Position numbers and translations under genes: made by a program. A stretch of DNA of 64,000 nucleotides from Larix kaempferi (taxonomy: Eukaryota > Streptophyta > Pinopsida > Pinales > Pinaceae), in the NCBI GenBank assembly GCA_027924585.1, contig BSBM01000007.1, positions 8,318,001-8,382,000 of the forward strand, read 5' to 3'. How positions within the stretch are numbered: the first letter of the stretch is position 1; each line of letters starts with the position of its first letter. The notes under the pieces were generated by a model, which was given only the letters and a program-made list of their open reading frames with translations, searched no databases and was not told the origin of the DNA. This document shows, one piece after another, positions 22,897 to 34,010 of the stretch.

Positions 22897-24424
22897 TAAG
22901 AGGTATTGTTTCAATGAGCATGCGATACCACCAAAGCATAAAGGTGGGTCCCTGGCCACATGGACAGCATGGGAAAGCGGAGTAGTAGCCTACGGTCAGG
23001 ATTAGGGGACTCGCAGATGAAAGTGAAATGTGACGAAGTAAACGGTATAGATCGGCTTTGGGAAGATCGACCATCCACAGTGATCCTCTCGTCGAGTAGA
23101 AGGGAAGGTGGTAACGATGCATAAAACTATTCAATAGATGTCACAACCAGAGGCCGTCACGAGGAGATAAGTGGTAAAGCCAAAACCGGTTTAGGGGCAA
23201 GCGATCCCGCTCTGTCGAGGTACGATGCTTAGCGACATATGATGGATGATGGGACGCGTGGAATTATCCAATGGCGGAGATTAAAAAGTGGTCCAATTAG
23301 TGGTTAAAGAAAGGGCTAGATCTGACGGTAGGGATTGACACGTAAAAGGCCAATGGCCGAGATTGGCAAGCAGCTGACAAAGAAGCTTGGGGGATAGGCT
23401 AAGAGGTTTATCTATATAGCCTACAATGAAAAAGTTAACATTTTTATTTGTTTTAAGGCCTATCAAGGGTGGAAGCCTCTAGGCATGCGAGAAATGTAGA
23501 AAGCGATAGGTGAGGCCAGTCCCACGGCCTCTTGGGTTGTCTGAGTAAGGTAGGAAAGATCGCATGGTAAGGTTTAGTCTATTCATGGCGATGAGGCAGG
23601 TCGAAGGCCAGTTTCCGGGGAGGTCAAGACTAAAGAAGCTCAAGGCTTAGGGTTTGAAGATGCCTGGTTCATAGAGTTAGTGTTTTACAGCCCAGGGGTT
23701 TTTCAGTAGTATCTTTCCCTTTGTCATGCCTATCAAAGATATGTGTGTCTTGGAACCAGAGGGCTTTTTCAGGGGATCCGTCATCACTACTCAGAGATGG
23801 GCTCTTTTCGCAGGTGCCGCCATGGCGAATATGGGTTGAAAGGGGTCGGCTTCCAAAGTTAAGTAAAAGAACAGAATGGCAAGATTGGAAGCTCTACCGG
23901 CACAGGCGAACAAGGCAGGGTACAATCTTGGTCTGCAGCAGAGAAGAAAAGGCCAGAGCTACAAGTGATAAAGGGGTGCTGACCGAAGGAAGGCCATTTG
24001 TGCGGACTGACAGTTGACCCAAGTGGTTTCGAAGATGAAGTGACTCACATTTTTCGGCATGCAGGAGAGACATGAGGTTAACTGCTGTGACGGAGACAGG
24101 CCTAGAAGGATAAACCATTTGAAGGCATCTTTCTGCCACCCCAGATGATTATCGATGCGACGGAGGCCACCTCAACATCATCACCTGCTGCGCCATCTAC
24201 CTAGAGATTTTTTCCAAGTGTGTTTCCGGTCAGCTTAGACCTAGGGCATCATTGTTACTTAATTAGAGGGGCCAATCAGGTTATCATGGTGACCATGGCC
24301 ACGCGTAGCTGCTGTCATCATCACTCCAGTTATGGATATGGTTCTTTGTCCGCTATACGAGATCGGTACATAGAAGGGATGGAGCACCTGGAAGCTTGGG
24401 GTATCTTTTAGTTGGGATTGGATC

Positions 24425-24730
24425 ATGGAAAAAGAGCAGGAATATGAGGTGGTTTTCATGCCAGAACAACCGTGGTTTGAAATGGAGGAGGAGCATGCTC
24501 CTTTGTCTCCTATAGTGTTCGACCACGAGGAGTCCAGCTCCGGTAGTGACGATGAGGAAGCAGAAAAGCGACAAGTGTCCAAAAGAATCCGTCGCCAGAA
24601 GAGAGAGGGGATTTCCAAAGAAGACGGAGGCATCCAGCGAGACATGGAGTCGTTCATGATCTTGTACTGCTTATCGATGACGCGACACATCCTCCTCCTA
24701 TGGAGGAATCGCATGCTAACAATTCTCTGA
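24425..24730 (+). pseudogene. LTR-borne ORF, copy 3 (stop-free over the TGA site)
   Basis: The same ORF as at 7844 and 13594, here open for 101 codons because the in-frame TGA is CGA. The acidic segment (SGSDDEEAEK) runs straight into the basic patch (RQVSKRIRRQKREG). A one-base deletion shared with copy 2 then shifts the frame, so the C-terminal part differs from copy 1. No recognised family. Composition suggests a disordered, charged protein. Confidence 0.42.
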
Positions 24731-24925
24731 AGGGGGAGGACTTTTTTTATCCGTAGGGCCGTTTGAAGACTCCACAGTAAGGTGGCACCCTGCTCATAAT
24801 ATTTCGTTTCCCGTCTTAATCAAACTGTTCCATGCTTGACATATATGCAATATTCCGAATTTGGACTTTCAAGGTGGCAGCATATTTTTGTTTGTTTTCA
24901 AAGGACTAATTCAAGGCCAAGAGCC

Positions 24926-24934
24926 TATAAAAAG
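24926..24934 (+). promoter_or_regulatory. Probable LTR TATA box (copy 3)
   Basis: TATAAAAAG, equivalent to 8346-8354. Confidence 0.5.
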
Positions 24935-25797
24935 ATTTGTAATAGAATAATTAAGGGTTGGAAAATCATTCGGTTAAGTCCTGAGGGGTGAACCCAGTTT
25001 TGGGACTTTTCATTTTATCTAATGTGCAGTGCCAATGGTAGACTGTTTTGCAGAGACTCCTGTGTTGTTCTAACTTGTAGTCATTTTTTCTCCTTTTCGC
25101 TTATGTGCATGTGCTTCTTGTTACGCTTTTACATTATGTTGTTTCATTTCATGTCTGAGATCAGTGTATAATAGTTTAGAATTCTCGGAAACTCGCTCCG
25201 GCAATTATGTCAGATGTTCACAAAACATTTCTACTAAATTCGGTCTAGAATTCATCCCTGTTAGATGCTCTACATCGGTGGACTTTTCTTATTTCTTCCT
25301 TTACCCCTAGGAAATATCTTTACAATGGTAAGCGAGCGGCTACCTTGCCTCTGTCAGAGTAGTTCACACCATGGAATTGTTATCTGATTTATCTGTAATA
25401 CCTTGACTCTATCGCCCAATTTCATTTCTCCTTGTGATTATCCTTCCCATAATTTCTGCACCTTTTGTCTCTTCATAAATCTGGCCTTTTGACATTTGTT
25501 TAATTGAATATATTTCAAGCCAGAGAGGTTGGTCTGTGTGTTCATCATTGACGCCTTTGAATATTTCCATCCTTTTCGTCCAATTGTAGAGAGAGCCCTC
25601 TCAGACTATGCTGGGACAACAACATCAGTCCAAAGTTGGTTAGTGGTTACCCTGACTTGCCCCCTCCCATAGCTCAAGGAGTACAATTTGGGTGTTAACA
25701 CCTTATTTAGTTGGTATCAAATAGTACTACTTGGTAAAGGGTTGATTATGGAGGATCATAGTTGGTAGTAGAGCCAAAGATTCCTATTCGGAGTGAT

Positions 25798-25802
25798 GGT
25801 GC
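25798..25802. other. Empty target site of Copia-1
   Basis: The sequence reads straight through GATGGTGCAACAAT with a single GGTGC, showing the pre-insertion state. Confidence 0.88.
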
Positions 25803-26640
25803 AACAATAATAATAGAAGTCATATATGCATATATTGGAGGAATTGATGTGAGGGAGATAAAGAATTTTGATGCAAAACAATATAGAAGTTTGGTGTAGC
25901 AACAATAATAGAAGTTGTATTTGCATGCATTAGAGGAATTGGAATTTAATGGGAGCTATGAGAGAAATGGCATGGATTCCATCTGCATAAGATGCCAAGG
26001 AAATAATAGTAACATCATATTTATCCTAATAAATCTATTATTGGTCCTTCGCTAAACTAGACTAAGGTTGCGAAGAGCATCTCTCCTGCCCACTTTGGCA
26101 CCATATAATGGAGGAATCCAACTCTATAAATAGGGTTCTTTACATACAAATACAACTAGCAAAAAACCAAGAGCTATCAAAATCATTTGCTCAAAACCAC
26201 TTACATCCTTGCTCATTCCCTAATAAATATTAACCCTAACATATATCACCTTATAACCATATGTCAAGGATGAAACTTAAAGATAACAGCAAGCAATGAA
26301 TACTAGAAGAAATTGAATACTAGAAGATTTATGGTTGACCTTGTGTGGTCTTATTTTAAACCCTCAAAACCCTCTGAAAATATGGCTATCCAAAGTGTTT
26401 AGATAATATCAAGTGGTGTGTTGTCACCATAATCATAATTGATACCCTCTCTTTCTGGGCTGACTCGTGTCAGCCTAGATATGCAAACCTTTTTTACACT
26501 GACAATTTTGAGAAAAAGTTGTTCAAAATCTTTCTTGGACCAAAATGAAAATTCAAAAACAATTAAAAATTAAAACTTCCTAATTTAAGATATGTTTTAG
26601 GATGGCATACAACCATTACCTCTGCCCACGATGGGATGGT

Positions 26641-27032
26641 GAATCGAAGTATCGCATTATCAAGCTTCCAACTATAATTCGTAGTACATAGGATACATTA
26701 TTGGATATAATGTTAAGATTTAGATGATTATGAAAGCATCAAGGAAGTATTGTATATAAAATTGAATTGGTTTAAAATATAGGAAGTGTATATTTATTTT
26801 ATTTTTAAATTTATTATGTACAAAAAAAATCAAATATATTAAGCTGCAAACCATTATAAAGTGTAAAAATGAAATAAAAAATTATGTTTTTAAAATTAAG
26901 ATTGATTTAAGTTTATATATTAATTTTTTTTTTAAAGTTTGTAAAATTTATTAATTAAAAAAAAAAAACATGTACATATGTCTTGAGGCGCCTTCTCCTT
27001 CCGGCCCGCGCGAGTTAATCTATGAAGAAAAT
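26641..27032. other. AT-rich stretch, nothing recognised
   Basis: Very AT-rich to about 26970 with a poly-A run, then a short GC-rich piece (GGCCCGCGCG, about 27003). No gene seen. Confidence 0.5.
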
Positions 27033-27178
27033 ATTTCCTCCCAATAAAACATACCTCCCCAGTCCCCCCAACTCCAGCTGATCCACTGCCCCAACTTCCA
27101 ATACTATTTCCTCCCAATAAATTATACCTCCCCAGTCCCCACCAACTCCAGCTGATCCACTGCCCGAACTTCCAATAC
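27033..27178 (+). repeat. Tandem duplication, 73 bp x 2
   Basis: 27033-27105 and 27106-27178 start ATTTCCTCCCAATAAA and share CTCCAGCTGATCCACTGCCC with few differences. Confidence 0.92.
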
Positions 27179-27219
27179 CGTAATGCCGAAAAAGTCCTGC
27201 TAGTGCATGAACATCCCGA

Positions 27220-29145
27220 TCCCGAAGTCAAAAAAGTATCCATGGCTTACTTTTTCCGAGTTCATTTACACGTCCCGATAACATATTTAATGTCAGTACA
27301 TACTCAAATAATATTAAATCTCGTGTTGAGAGTCGGTATTGTGCGTACTTTAATCCCAGTCCGTGGTGCATAATGGCTAAACGTGCACAGTTTGACACTT
27401 CAAGTTCTGATAAAAGGAATATCGTAATCGTTTCCTCCCACAGTTTTATCGTCTCCGCCCACAGTTTTATTATGCAAGGCGGCCGTGGAACCATTTGACT
27501 GCATACAATGTGTTTCGCAATATAGTCGACTATGCGGGCACAGAGTTGGCGGGCCCTTCTGCATCGACCCATTTCTTTCGTTTCACGTAACTAACGTAAA
27601 TTATGCTCAGATGCCGAATGCAGACAGTTAGACATTTCTTAATCGTGAAGAAACGGATATTCTATTCCAATAAATTTATTACGCACGAGGACGGTGGAAC
27701 ATCTTGACTTTCATAGAAATTGTTGCAGACACATTATGAAGCTGCTCTGTGCACCTGATCATAGTAGTCGTTGGCTTTATATCCTTAACAGGGAAGTAAC
27801 AGAGGCCTACTGCATCCACCCTTTTAAGTATTTTCAATAATTAATTTTAATTTTGACCGATTTCTCTCTTTTTTTATAGGCTAACTATTTAATAGAAATG
27901 TATTTAAGTATAGCAAGATAGCATTACTATGAAATGAATCTAGATTTTACATTTATTACATTTAGGTTAATCTTGTTGATAAATTCAAGGAAATCCAAAA
28001 TCTCAAATAATATCTAAATACCTATAAAAATAATTAATTATATTTCAATACATGTTACCATCAAAGGCAATTCCATATAAACATTTTCGAATATTTTTTA
28101 TCTTTAATTTATGTTTAAAAACAAATGCGTAAACGAGACTGATAGAGGTATTTGAATGGTGGGTTGATACGGCATTGGATCATTGGAACCTAACCAGGTC
28201 ACTGACCACTTCTTCTGTACTTAGACCGAATCGTTATGTCTTTACATTATTATGTATTTGGATTCTCTTTATTTTTTTGGTTGGGATTGATGGTCATTAT
28301 TATATGCTACTTCATAAACCTAACCTTCTATTTTTCCACGCAAATACAATGCATGGTAGATAGAATCAATCGATATTTATTTTTCTTTTTATAACGTGCT
28401 CGGCAAAGAATGAATGGGCCATCCAATTTTAGGGTTGTTAGATTGATCATCCATATATTGCCAATGTAGTCACAGTCAACTGATTTATTTTATATATTTT
28501 TCGTGGGTGCATCAAAAGAGTTCTCTGCATCTGGCGTCGGGAATATGGAATTTAATTACAGGACGGCTTACTTTAAAAGTGCAACATCTGAAAATATCAA
28601 GACCCCACCTTAGTATCTCTTGTATGCATTTTTCAGTCTCACCAACGTAAAAGAATTTGCATAAACGAAACAGAAAATGATAAAGTAGTTCTTTCTTCTT
28701 CGTCATTATTGTCGGGTCGACCCTGCAGATTCCTTTTCCGCATGTACTTCTGTTCAGGGATGCTAAATCTTGCGTGCACACTTTGTAAGGAAAAATTGCA
28801 CGCGGTTCAATTACACTAATTCAAACATCTCCCCAACAGGGTTTATGGTTTGCTTAGTGGTCAATTCAACTGTTATTCAATTGTTTATGAATTTTTTTAA
28901 TTTAATGAGGATGATAATTATTAATATCTAAGTTTAAAATGTTAAATAAGGAGTCTTTATTGTTTTGTTCCTTATTTTTTTTTTAATTGTTATTCTCAAA
29001 AAATTTTAATACATACATTACTATTTAATAATGATAAATATTAATATCTAACTTTAAAATGTTAAATAAGAGTCCTTCTTGTTTTGTCTCTTATTTTTTT
29101 AATTTTATTTTTATTCTCAAAAAGTTTTAATAGATGCATTACTAA
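27220..29145 (+). repeat. Dispersed segmental duplication, copy 1 (unidentified)
   Basis: Colinear with about 50810-52047 plus 60127-60670. Shared landmarks include GAATGCAGACAGTT, TTTATTACGCACGAGGACGG, TGATGGTCATTATTATATGC, GTCACAGTCAACTGATTTAT and TTGCACGCGGTTC. Similarity fades in AT-rich parts. No convincing ORF is shared; one minus-strand stretch (about 28600-28720) also reads open in the other copy but this follows from DNA similarity. It may be a promoter/UTR region of a duplicated gene or an unknown repeat. Confidence 0.75.
28910..29145 (+). repeat. Tandem duplication, about 113 bp x 2
   Basis: Both units contain TAAAATGTTAAATAAG and TTATTCTCAAAAA; they start near 28910 and 29023. 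A single diverged copy is at about 60580-60670. Confidence 0.75.
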
Positions 29146-30277
29146 ATTGTGATGGGTTAAAATATCACAAAGATTTGTTGTAATAAATATTTTGAAATTG
29201 TGTTATAGAGTGTATCTACATTTATACAATGTGATTTTCATCTTTAGACTTTTTGTCATGTACTCTACATCTATACAATGTGATTTCCATCTTCAGACTT
29301 TTTGTCAAAATTTTTCCTTCTCAAAAACATCAAACAATGTACTATATTCCAAATGTTAAAATTGTGTGCCTAGGTCTTGCCATTGATATCACAAACTATT
29401 TCTATTTTCCACTCAAGCCCCTAGTCTTGAGTCTACGAGATATTTCCACTCAAGCTCTCTTGCTTGAGTGCAGGAAATTATTTAGCAAAGTAGAGATGGA
29501 TCATCAATTCTGCCACTTGGTGTTATCATTCATCACCCATGGTCATATCATTATTGTTAACATTTATTTGGTCCGCGTTTACTGTCAATTAAAACATTTG
29601 ATTATTTGCGATATACAGACTTAGAACTTATTGTGACATAAGTGCCATTGCCAAGTTCTTAGAATCACTTAAAAATTCATAGCTAGTTGCAATAATATCA
29701 TCAATCTATAAATAATAGGTTTTACCTATTTACTTCATCACATTCCATGAGTTTTAATGATTTGTACATCAATAACATAAATCTACCATCCATCATGGTT
29801 CATACAATCTCGTAATATTATAAGATGTAAAAGGAAATCATCACTCACTCTTGAGTGGTTTAACTCAAATATTCGTACAAAAGGATTTATACTCAACATT
29901 CCATTTCGATTGTGACGTCGATCATAATCATGGTATAGTCCTGCAATGTTAGTACATAACCCTTTATTCAAAAATTTCACTACAACATCAATGCACTTTT
30001 TATATATTAATAACAACTAAACATCTTTACTCATCTATCCTTGGATGGTATCCGGTGAATGAAACGTTTCAACCTTGCACAATGTTCATCAGTAGTAAGC
30101 CAAATGTGTATAACTCAACTTGCTATATACCTCCATATGTCTGCGAGTGTTATCAAATGGAACAAATATTTAGAAATGGAACATTTATACTTTGAGTCGA
30201 AAATATTTTAACAAGACGAATCATGCTAAGAATACACACATGTTCATAACTTCACAAATTTATAAGGAGATCCCCTA
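29146..30277. other. AT-rich stretch, nothing recognised
   Basis: Open frames present (for example 29253-29624 plus) show no domain. The tract 29205-29310 repeats CTACATTTATACAATGTGAT-like words twice. Confidence 0.45.
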
Positions 30278-30449
30278 ATTCCAATGGTTATTCTATTTAC
30301 CAACTCCCATGTCTTCAACTTGCATCTTCATAATCCTATTTCTAAACAATTCTGTATATATATATATATATACGGAAATGTTTAGCAATAGGATTATGAA
30401 GATGCAAGTTGAAGACATGGGAGTTGGTAAATAGAATAACCATTGGAAT
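30278..30449. repeat. Long inverted repeat (hairpin), about 86-bp arms
   Basis: The two arms are perfectly complementary over more than 60 bp (from AATTCCAATGG inward) and have only three mismatches over 86 bp. They meet in a self-complementary (AT)n tract with almost no loop. No target-site duplication is evident at the ends, so it looks more like an inverted duplication or a foldback than a typical MITE. Transcription would give one near-perfect stem. Confidence 0.9.
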
Positions 30450-31431
30450 GTCTATATTTCCTCTTGAATATGTTATAGCCGAACTTCCATTTTCAGTATG
30501 TAAACATAATACATAATGCTAAAAACAAGATGAAAGCATTAATCATCTACTTATGCTTATTCATCAGCGAATTTTGTTGGGTAATGTAGTAATATACCTC
30601 ACAATAAAATTTCACATCTTTATATCCTTAGTTACCTTTTGGAGAACCTTGAAGGTTTATCTCGGATAACTGATTCCTTCGTTCATTCCTCCCATGCATA
30701 CAAAACAAAACAACCATCTGATTTTAGTACTAGGTACTACACTTTTAACAAGTTATTTTCCCTGGATGAGAGTAAATCTACTTCATTTCTACAACTTGTA
30801 AGCAATATGTACTATTTCAATTCCTTTCACTTGTTTACCAACTTATAATTATAACTTTATACAGAAGGTTCCCACACATCATAAAAATGATATTTTTAAC
30901 GAGATCACAACCATCCCATATTCATATCTAAACATTCACTAACATCATATTTCATTAGTAGTTTATCACTTAACTTATATGTATGAGTGGGTCCCCTAGA
31001 TACATGTACACCTACTCATTTATGGCCATTAAGGCTTCATTTCACTATCATACTAGGCTTACTCATCCAAATATAATTACTCATCTTTTATAGGATCATC
31101 CATACACAATATCATCGTACTTGTCTCATGGATGATAGTATCTTATATTTTTCAAAAGTCATAGAGCTATGATCCTATCGTCTAGATACTCTAGTGCTTA
31201 CTAAAATTATAAATCCATCTATGTACTCCTTGTGGAATTTTCCTTTAACACGAATTCCATTAGTCAGTATTCAATTTTCTGTATTGGTTACCTCTTGCAT
31301 AACTTTGAGGATTTTTTCTTCTATTTCATTCCTTAATGTACATATGACAAAACAGTCAAATTGTTAGTTCAAACAACTTCATATTTATTTACCTCATGTT
31401 AAGACCATATAGGCCCGAGTGGTGAACTTCA
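30450..31431. other. AT-rich stretch, nothing recognised
   Basis: This is where the internal region of the element primed at 31432-31443 should lie (minus strand), but I find no gag or pol similarity. Confidence 0.45.
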
Positions 31432-31443
31432 GCTCTGATACCA
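31432..31443 (-). other. Orphan primer-binding site (initiator Met-tRNA)
   Basis: The minus strand reads TGGTATCAGAGC. Two bases to the right the plus strand begins TGTAACATACCC, which is a typical LTR end. This marks the 5' LTR/internal boundary of another minus-strand retrotransposon whose LTR extends right from 31446. The far end of that LTR was not found. Confidence 0.65.
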
Positions 31444-31829
31444 TATGTAACATACCCATTTATTGAAGGAGTAGTTAATTTTTTTTTGCTTCAATCACCC
31501 AAAAAATGAACATATTAGTTTCATAATAATCATCGTGACATATGAAATACGCATAACCATAGTCATCTAACTTCTAGACATGGGAGACATTTTTCTCGGA
31601 AGCACTTCATTTATTTATATGTAAAATAAATAAGCTTTTGGTGAGTAAGACAATAACACTAGTGTTTACCAATGCCTAAGATTTATATAACAGATCTACC
31701 CAATTTTCTCATCATACGGAACATTCTTATTTCATATAAGTACACCTAACCAATCTGGGATTGATCATTATTCCTACTTCGATCAAGAACAAACTCAATG
31801 TCGTTAGATAACCATAACATCATAAACTT

Positions 31830-31949
31830 CATACAGACATTATACATGTATCAAAGAAACTTTTCAATGTATTTCTATTTTCGGTTATTCATATAAACAT
31901 TATACATGAAATGCAAAACTCTTGAATGTATTTCCATTCCGACTAACCA
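31830..31949 (+). repeat. Tandem duplication, 60 bp x 2
   Basis: ACATTATACATG occurs at 31837 and 31897, each followed about 20 bases later by AATGTATTTC. Confidence 0.75.
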
Positions 31950-32205
31950 TAAGAAAATTAGGAGTGAGCTCGCAATATCTGTCTGCTATACAACATGGAT
32001 CTAAAAGCCCCTAACCATTCATTCATGAGAATGAACTACAAGTATTTTTCTCCTACCTTTAAGCCTATCTATATGGTTTACCAATGATTTCCATTAGAAA
32101 ATCATATCTAAAATATACATTAGTTTAAACTAACATTTAGAATTCATATTAATCTTCCTTTCAATAATAAATAAGTTTCATATGGAACAACTAATTTTTA
32201 TTGAT

Positions 32206-32527
32206 AACTCTATGTTCATAACACATTTCATAATTCCATAATAACATTAGAATTGTACATACATGAGGAATCTATATATAAATTCACATGAAATCCTTTA
32301 ACTCAATCGAATTAAAACATATATCCATTTAAGAGCTTCACAAAATTTAACAAAATATTCCTCATAAATCTAGGTTCATAACACCCCTCCTAGATCCATA
32401 CTAATCATTAGAATTGTACATACATGAGGAATCCATACATAAACTCATATGAAATATTTTAACTCAAGAGAATTAGAACATTTATCTCTTAATGAATTTC
32501 ACAAAAATTAACAAGAAGTTAGACTTT
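32206..32527 (+). repeat. Tandem duplication, 161 bp x 2
   Basis: ATTAGAATTGTACATACATG occurs at 32246 and 32407, with matching TTCATAACA at 32214 and 32375. Moderately diverged. Confidence 0.82.
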
Positions 32528-33060
32528 CTTACCTTAACACCAATAGACCAGGGAGATTGATGGATTAACTGCAACTTTCCTCCCAACCATTGACACTATG
32601 TCCGGTTTATATTTCTGCAACCAAGAGGCCAGCCCCGAGCTAGCAAGGAATCCACTAGGGTAAAGATTCTACACTTTCAAGGCAACTTCCTGAGACTAAG
32701 TTTAAGGTTCACACCCATTAATGCTTTCTTGTTTTTCTCACTACCTTTCAGAAAAATCAACATCTTTGTAATATATATTATGATGTTGTTTCTCAATCGT
32801 TAGAATTATTATGTACTACCCCTTCCTTAGCAGAGATTAACTCTGATAGTATACATATATATATATTAAAATTTTTCTTGAGCATAGGTCAACTCTGATA
32901 ATACATTATTTCCAACCAATAGGGAAGGGTTTGTTCCCTCGAGATTTAGATCGAAAGGAACAGTTCAATGACATTTACAAGAGGTAAATCTTCCCATACA
33001 AAGATGTTAAGTTGAATGCTTACTCTATTCAAAAAGCATAATTATTAAAACCAAAACAAT

Positions 33061-33430
33061 GATAACTGTGTCATTTAAACTACCACTGAGATCCATATAA
33101 AAAGGACAGAGGTATTTAAAACAAATACAAACATAGCTCTGTCGTTTACGCTGCCACAGAGATGTAAACCTCAAAAGCAGAGATATTTAAAACATATAAA
33201 AACATAGCTTTGTCATTTAAGCCTCCAGAGAGATCTAAACCTCAAAAGCAGAGATATTTAAAAAAAATAAAAACATAGCTCTGTGGTTTAAGCTGCCACA
33301 AAGATCTAGACTTCAAAGAAGAGATAGTTAAACTATATATAATGATAGCTCTGTATTTTACGTTGCCACGAAGATCTAAACTTCAAGGGAAGATATATTT
33401 AAACAAATATAATCATAGCTCAGTCGTTTT
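33061..33430 (+). repeat. Tandem array, about 71 bp x 5
   Basis: ATAGCTCTGT-like unit starts fall at about 33063, 33134, 33205, 33277, 33347 and 33417. Units share GCCACAGAGATCTAAAC and GCAGAGATATTTAAA. Probably internal repeats of an old LTR (see 31432). Confidence 0.88.
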
Positions 33431-33439
33431 AGCTGAATG

Positions 33440-34010
33440 TAAACTATTTCAACCAAAAAAAATGGAATCAAGCTTCTCATTGGGTCGTCCTTTCCCTACG
33501 CATAGCAACTCCAGAGAAGAGTTCACATATCATTTAAAACAATAAAACAAAAAAAAGGTCAACCTGAAAAAGGGGATCAGGCCTCTGATTGGGCCATCCT
33601 TTCCCCCACGCAAAGCGACTCTAGAGAAAATCTCACGCCCTTCGACATTCATGCAACAACTGCAAGGAAAAAAGGGTCTCACGCCCTTCGCAGACATCAT
33701 ATAACAAAAAGGAATGCACAACAAGGATCAAGCCTATACTGTCAAAGTGCCAGCATATAAACCATATGCAGAGGCTGATCCAGAGAAGAGTTCACGCGAT
33801 TCGACATTCATGTAAAAACATCAAAGTGCCAGTGTATAAACCATACGCAAAGGATGATCCAGAGAAGAGCTCACACCCTTCCATACTCTTTTCTCCATGC
33901 AAAACAGAATGAGTTTTTTTCCTTACACATAATAGAACGAGTTCCTTCCTTACGCAGAACAGAACGAGTTCTTTCCTTACACAGAACAGAATGTGTTCCC
34001 TTCACGCAAA
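33440..34010 (+). repeat. Degenerate tandem repeats, several unit types
   Basis: Imperfect units with GGGCCATCCTTTCCC and AGAGAAGAGTTCAC come first, then a 79-bp unit (33743 and 33822, CAAAGTGCCAG...ATAAACCAT). A roughly 31-bp unit follows at 33905-34005 with AGAACGAGTTC repeated about four times. The last motif recurs singly at about 38187 and, as AGAACAAGTTC, near 39924. Confidence 0.7.

Larger units (their letters stand above)
22897..25700 (+). repeat. Truncated third LARD-1 LTR
   Basis: It lacks about the first 407 bp of the LTR and has a 14-bp deletion near 23095 compared with 12249. It ends GGTGTTAACA followed by CCTTA, exactly like the 3' LTR of LARD-1. It is a product of the tandem duplication, not an independent insertion. 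Confidence 0.88.
22897..26640 (+). repeat. Tandem duplication unit B (no Copia-1)
   Basis: A 3744-bp copy of unit A. It comprises a truncated LARD-1 LTR (22897-25700), the LARD right flank, an uninterrupted Copia-1 target (25798-25802) and the 840-bp flank. After 26640 the sequence is unrelated to the junction in unit A. Confidence 0.88.

Noticed and set aside
24427-25700. Second independent LARD insertion or solo LTR at 22897-25700
   Set aside because: It lacks the LTR start, is joined through a filler to duplicated flank, and is followed by the same flanking sequence as the LARD-1 3' LTR, so it is part of a tandem duplication.
33061-33430. Regular repeats with similar spacing, considered as a CRISPR-like array
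   Set aside because: The whole 71-bp unit is repeated with drift and there are no unique spacers. The context is eukaryotic retrotransposon DNA with no cas genes.
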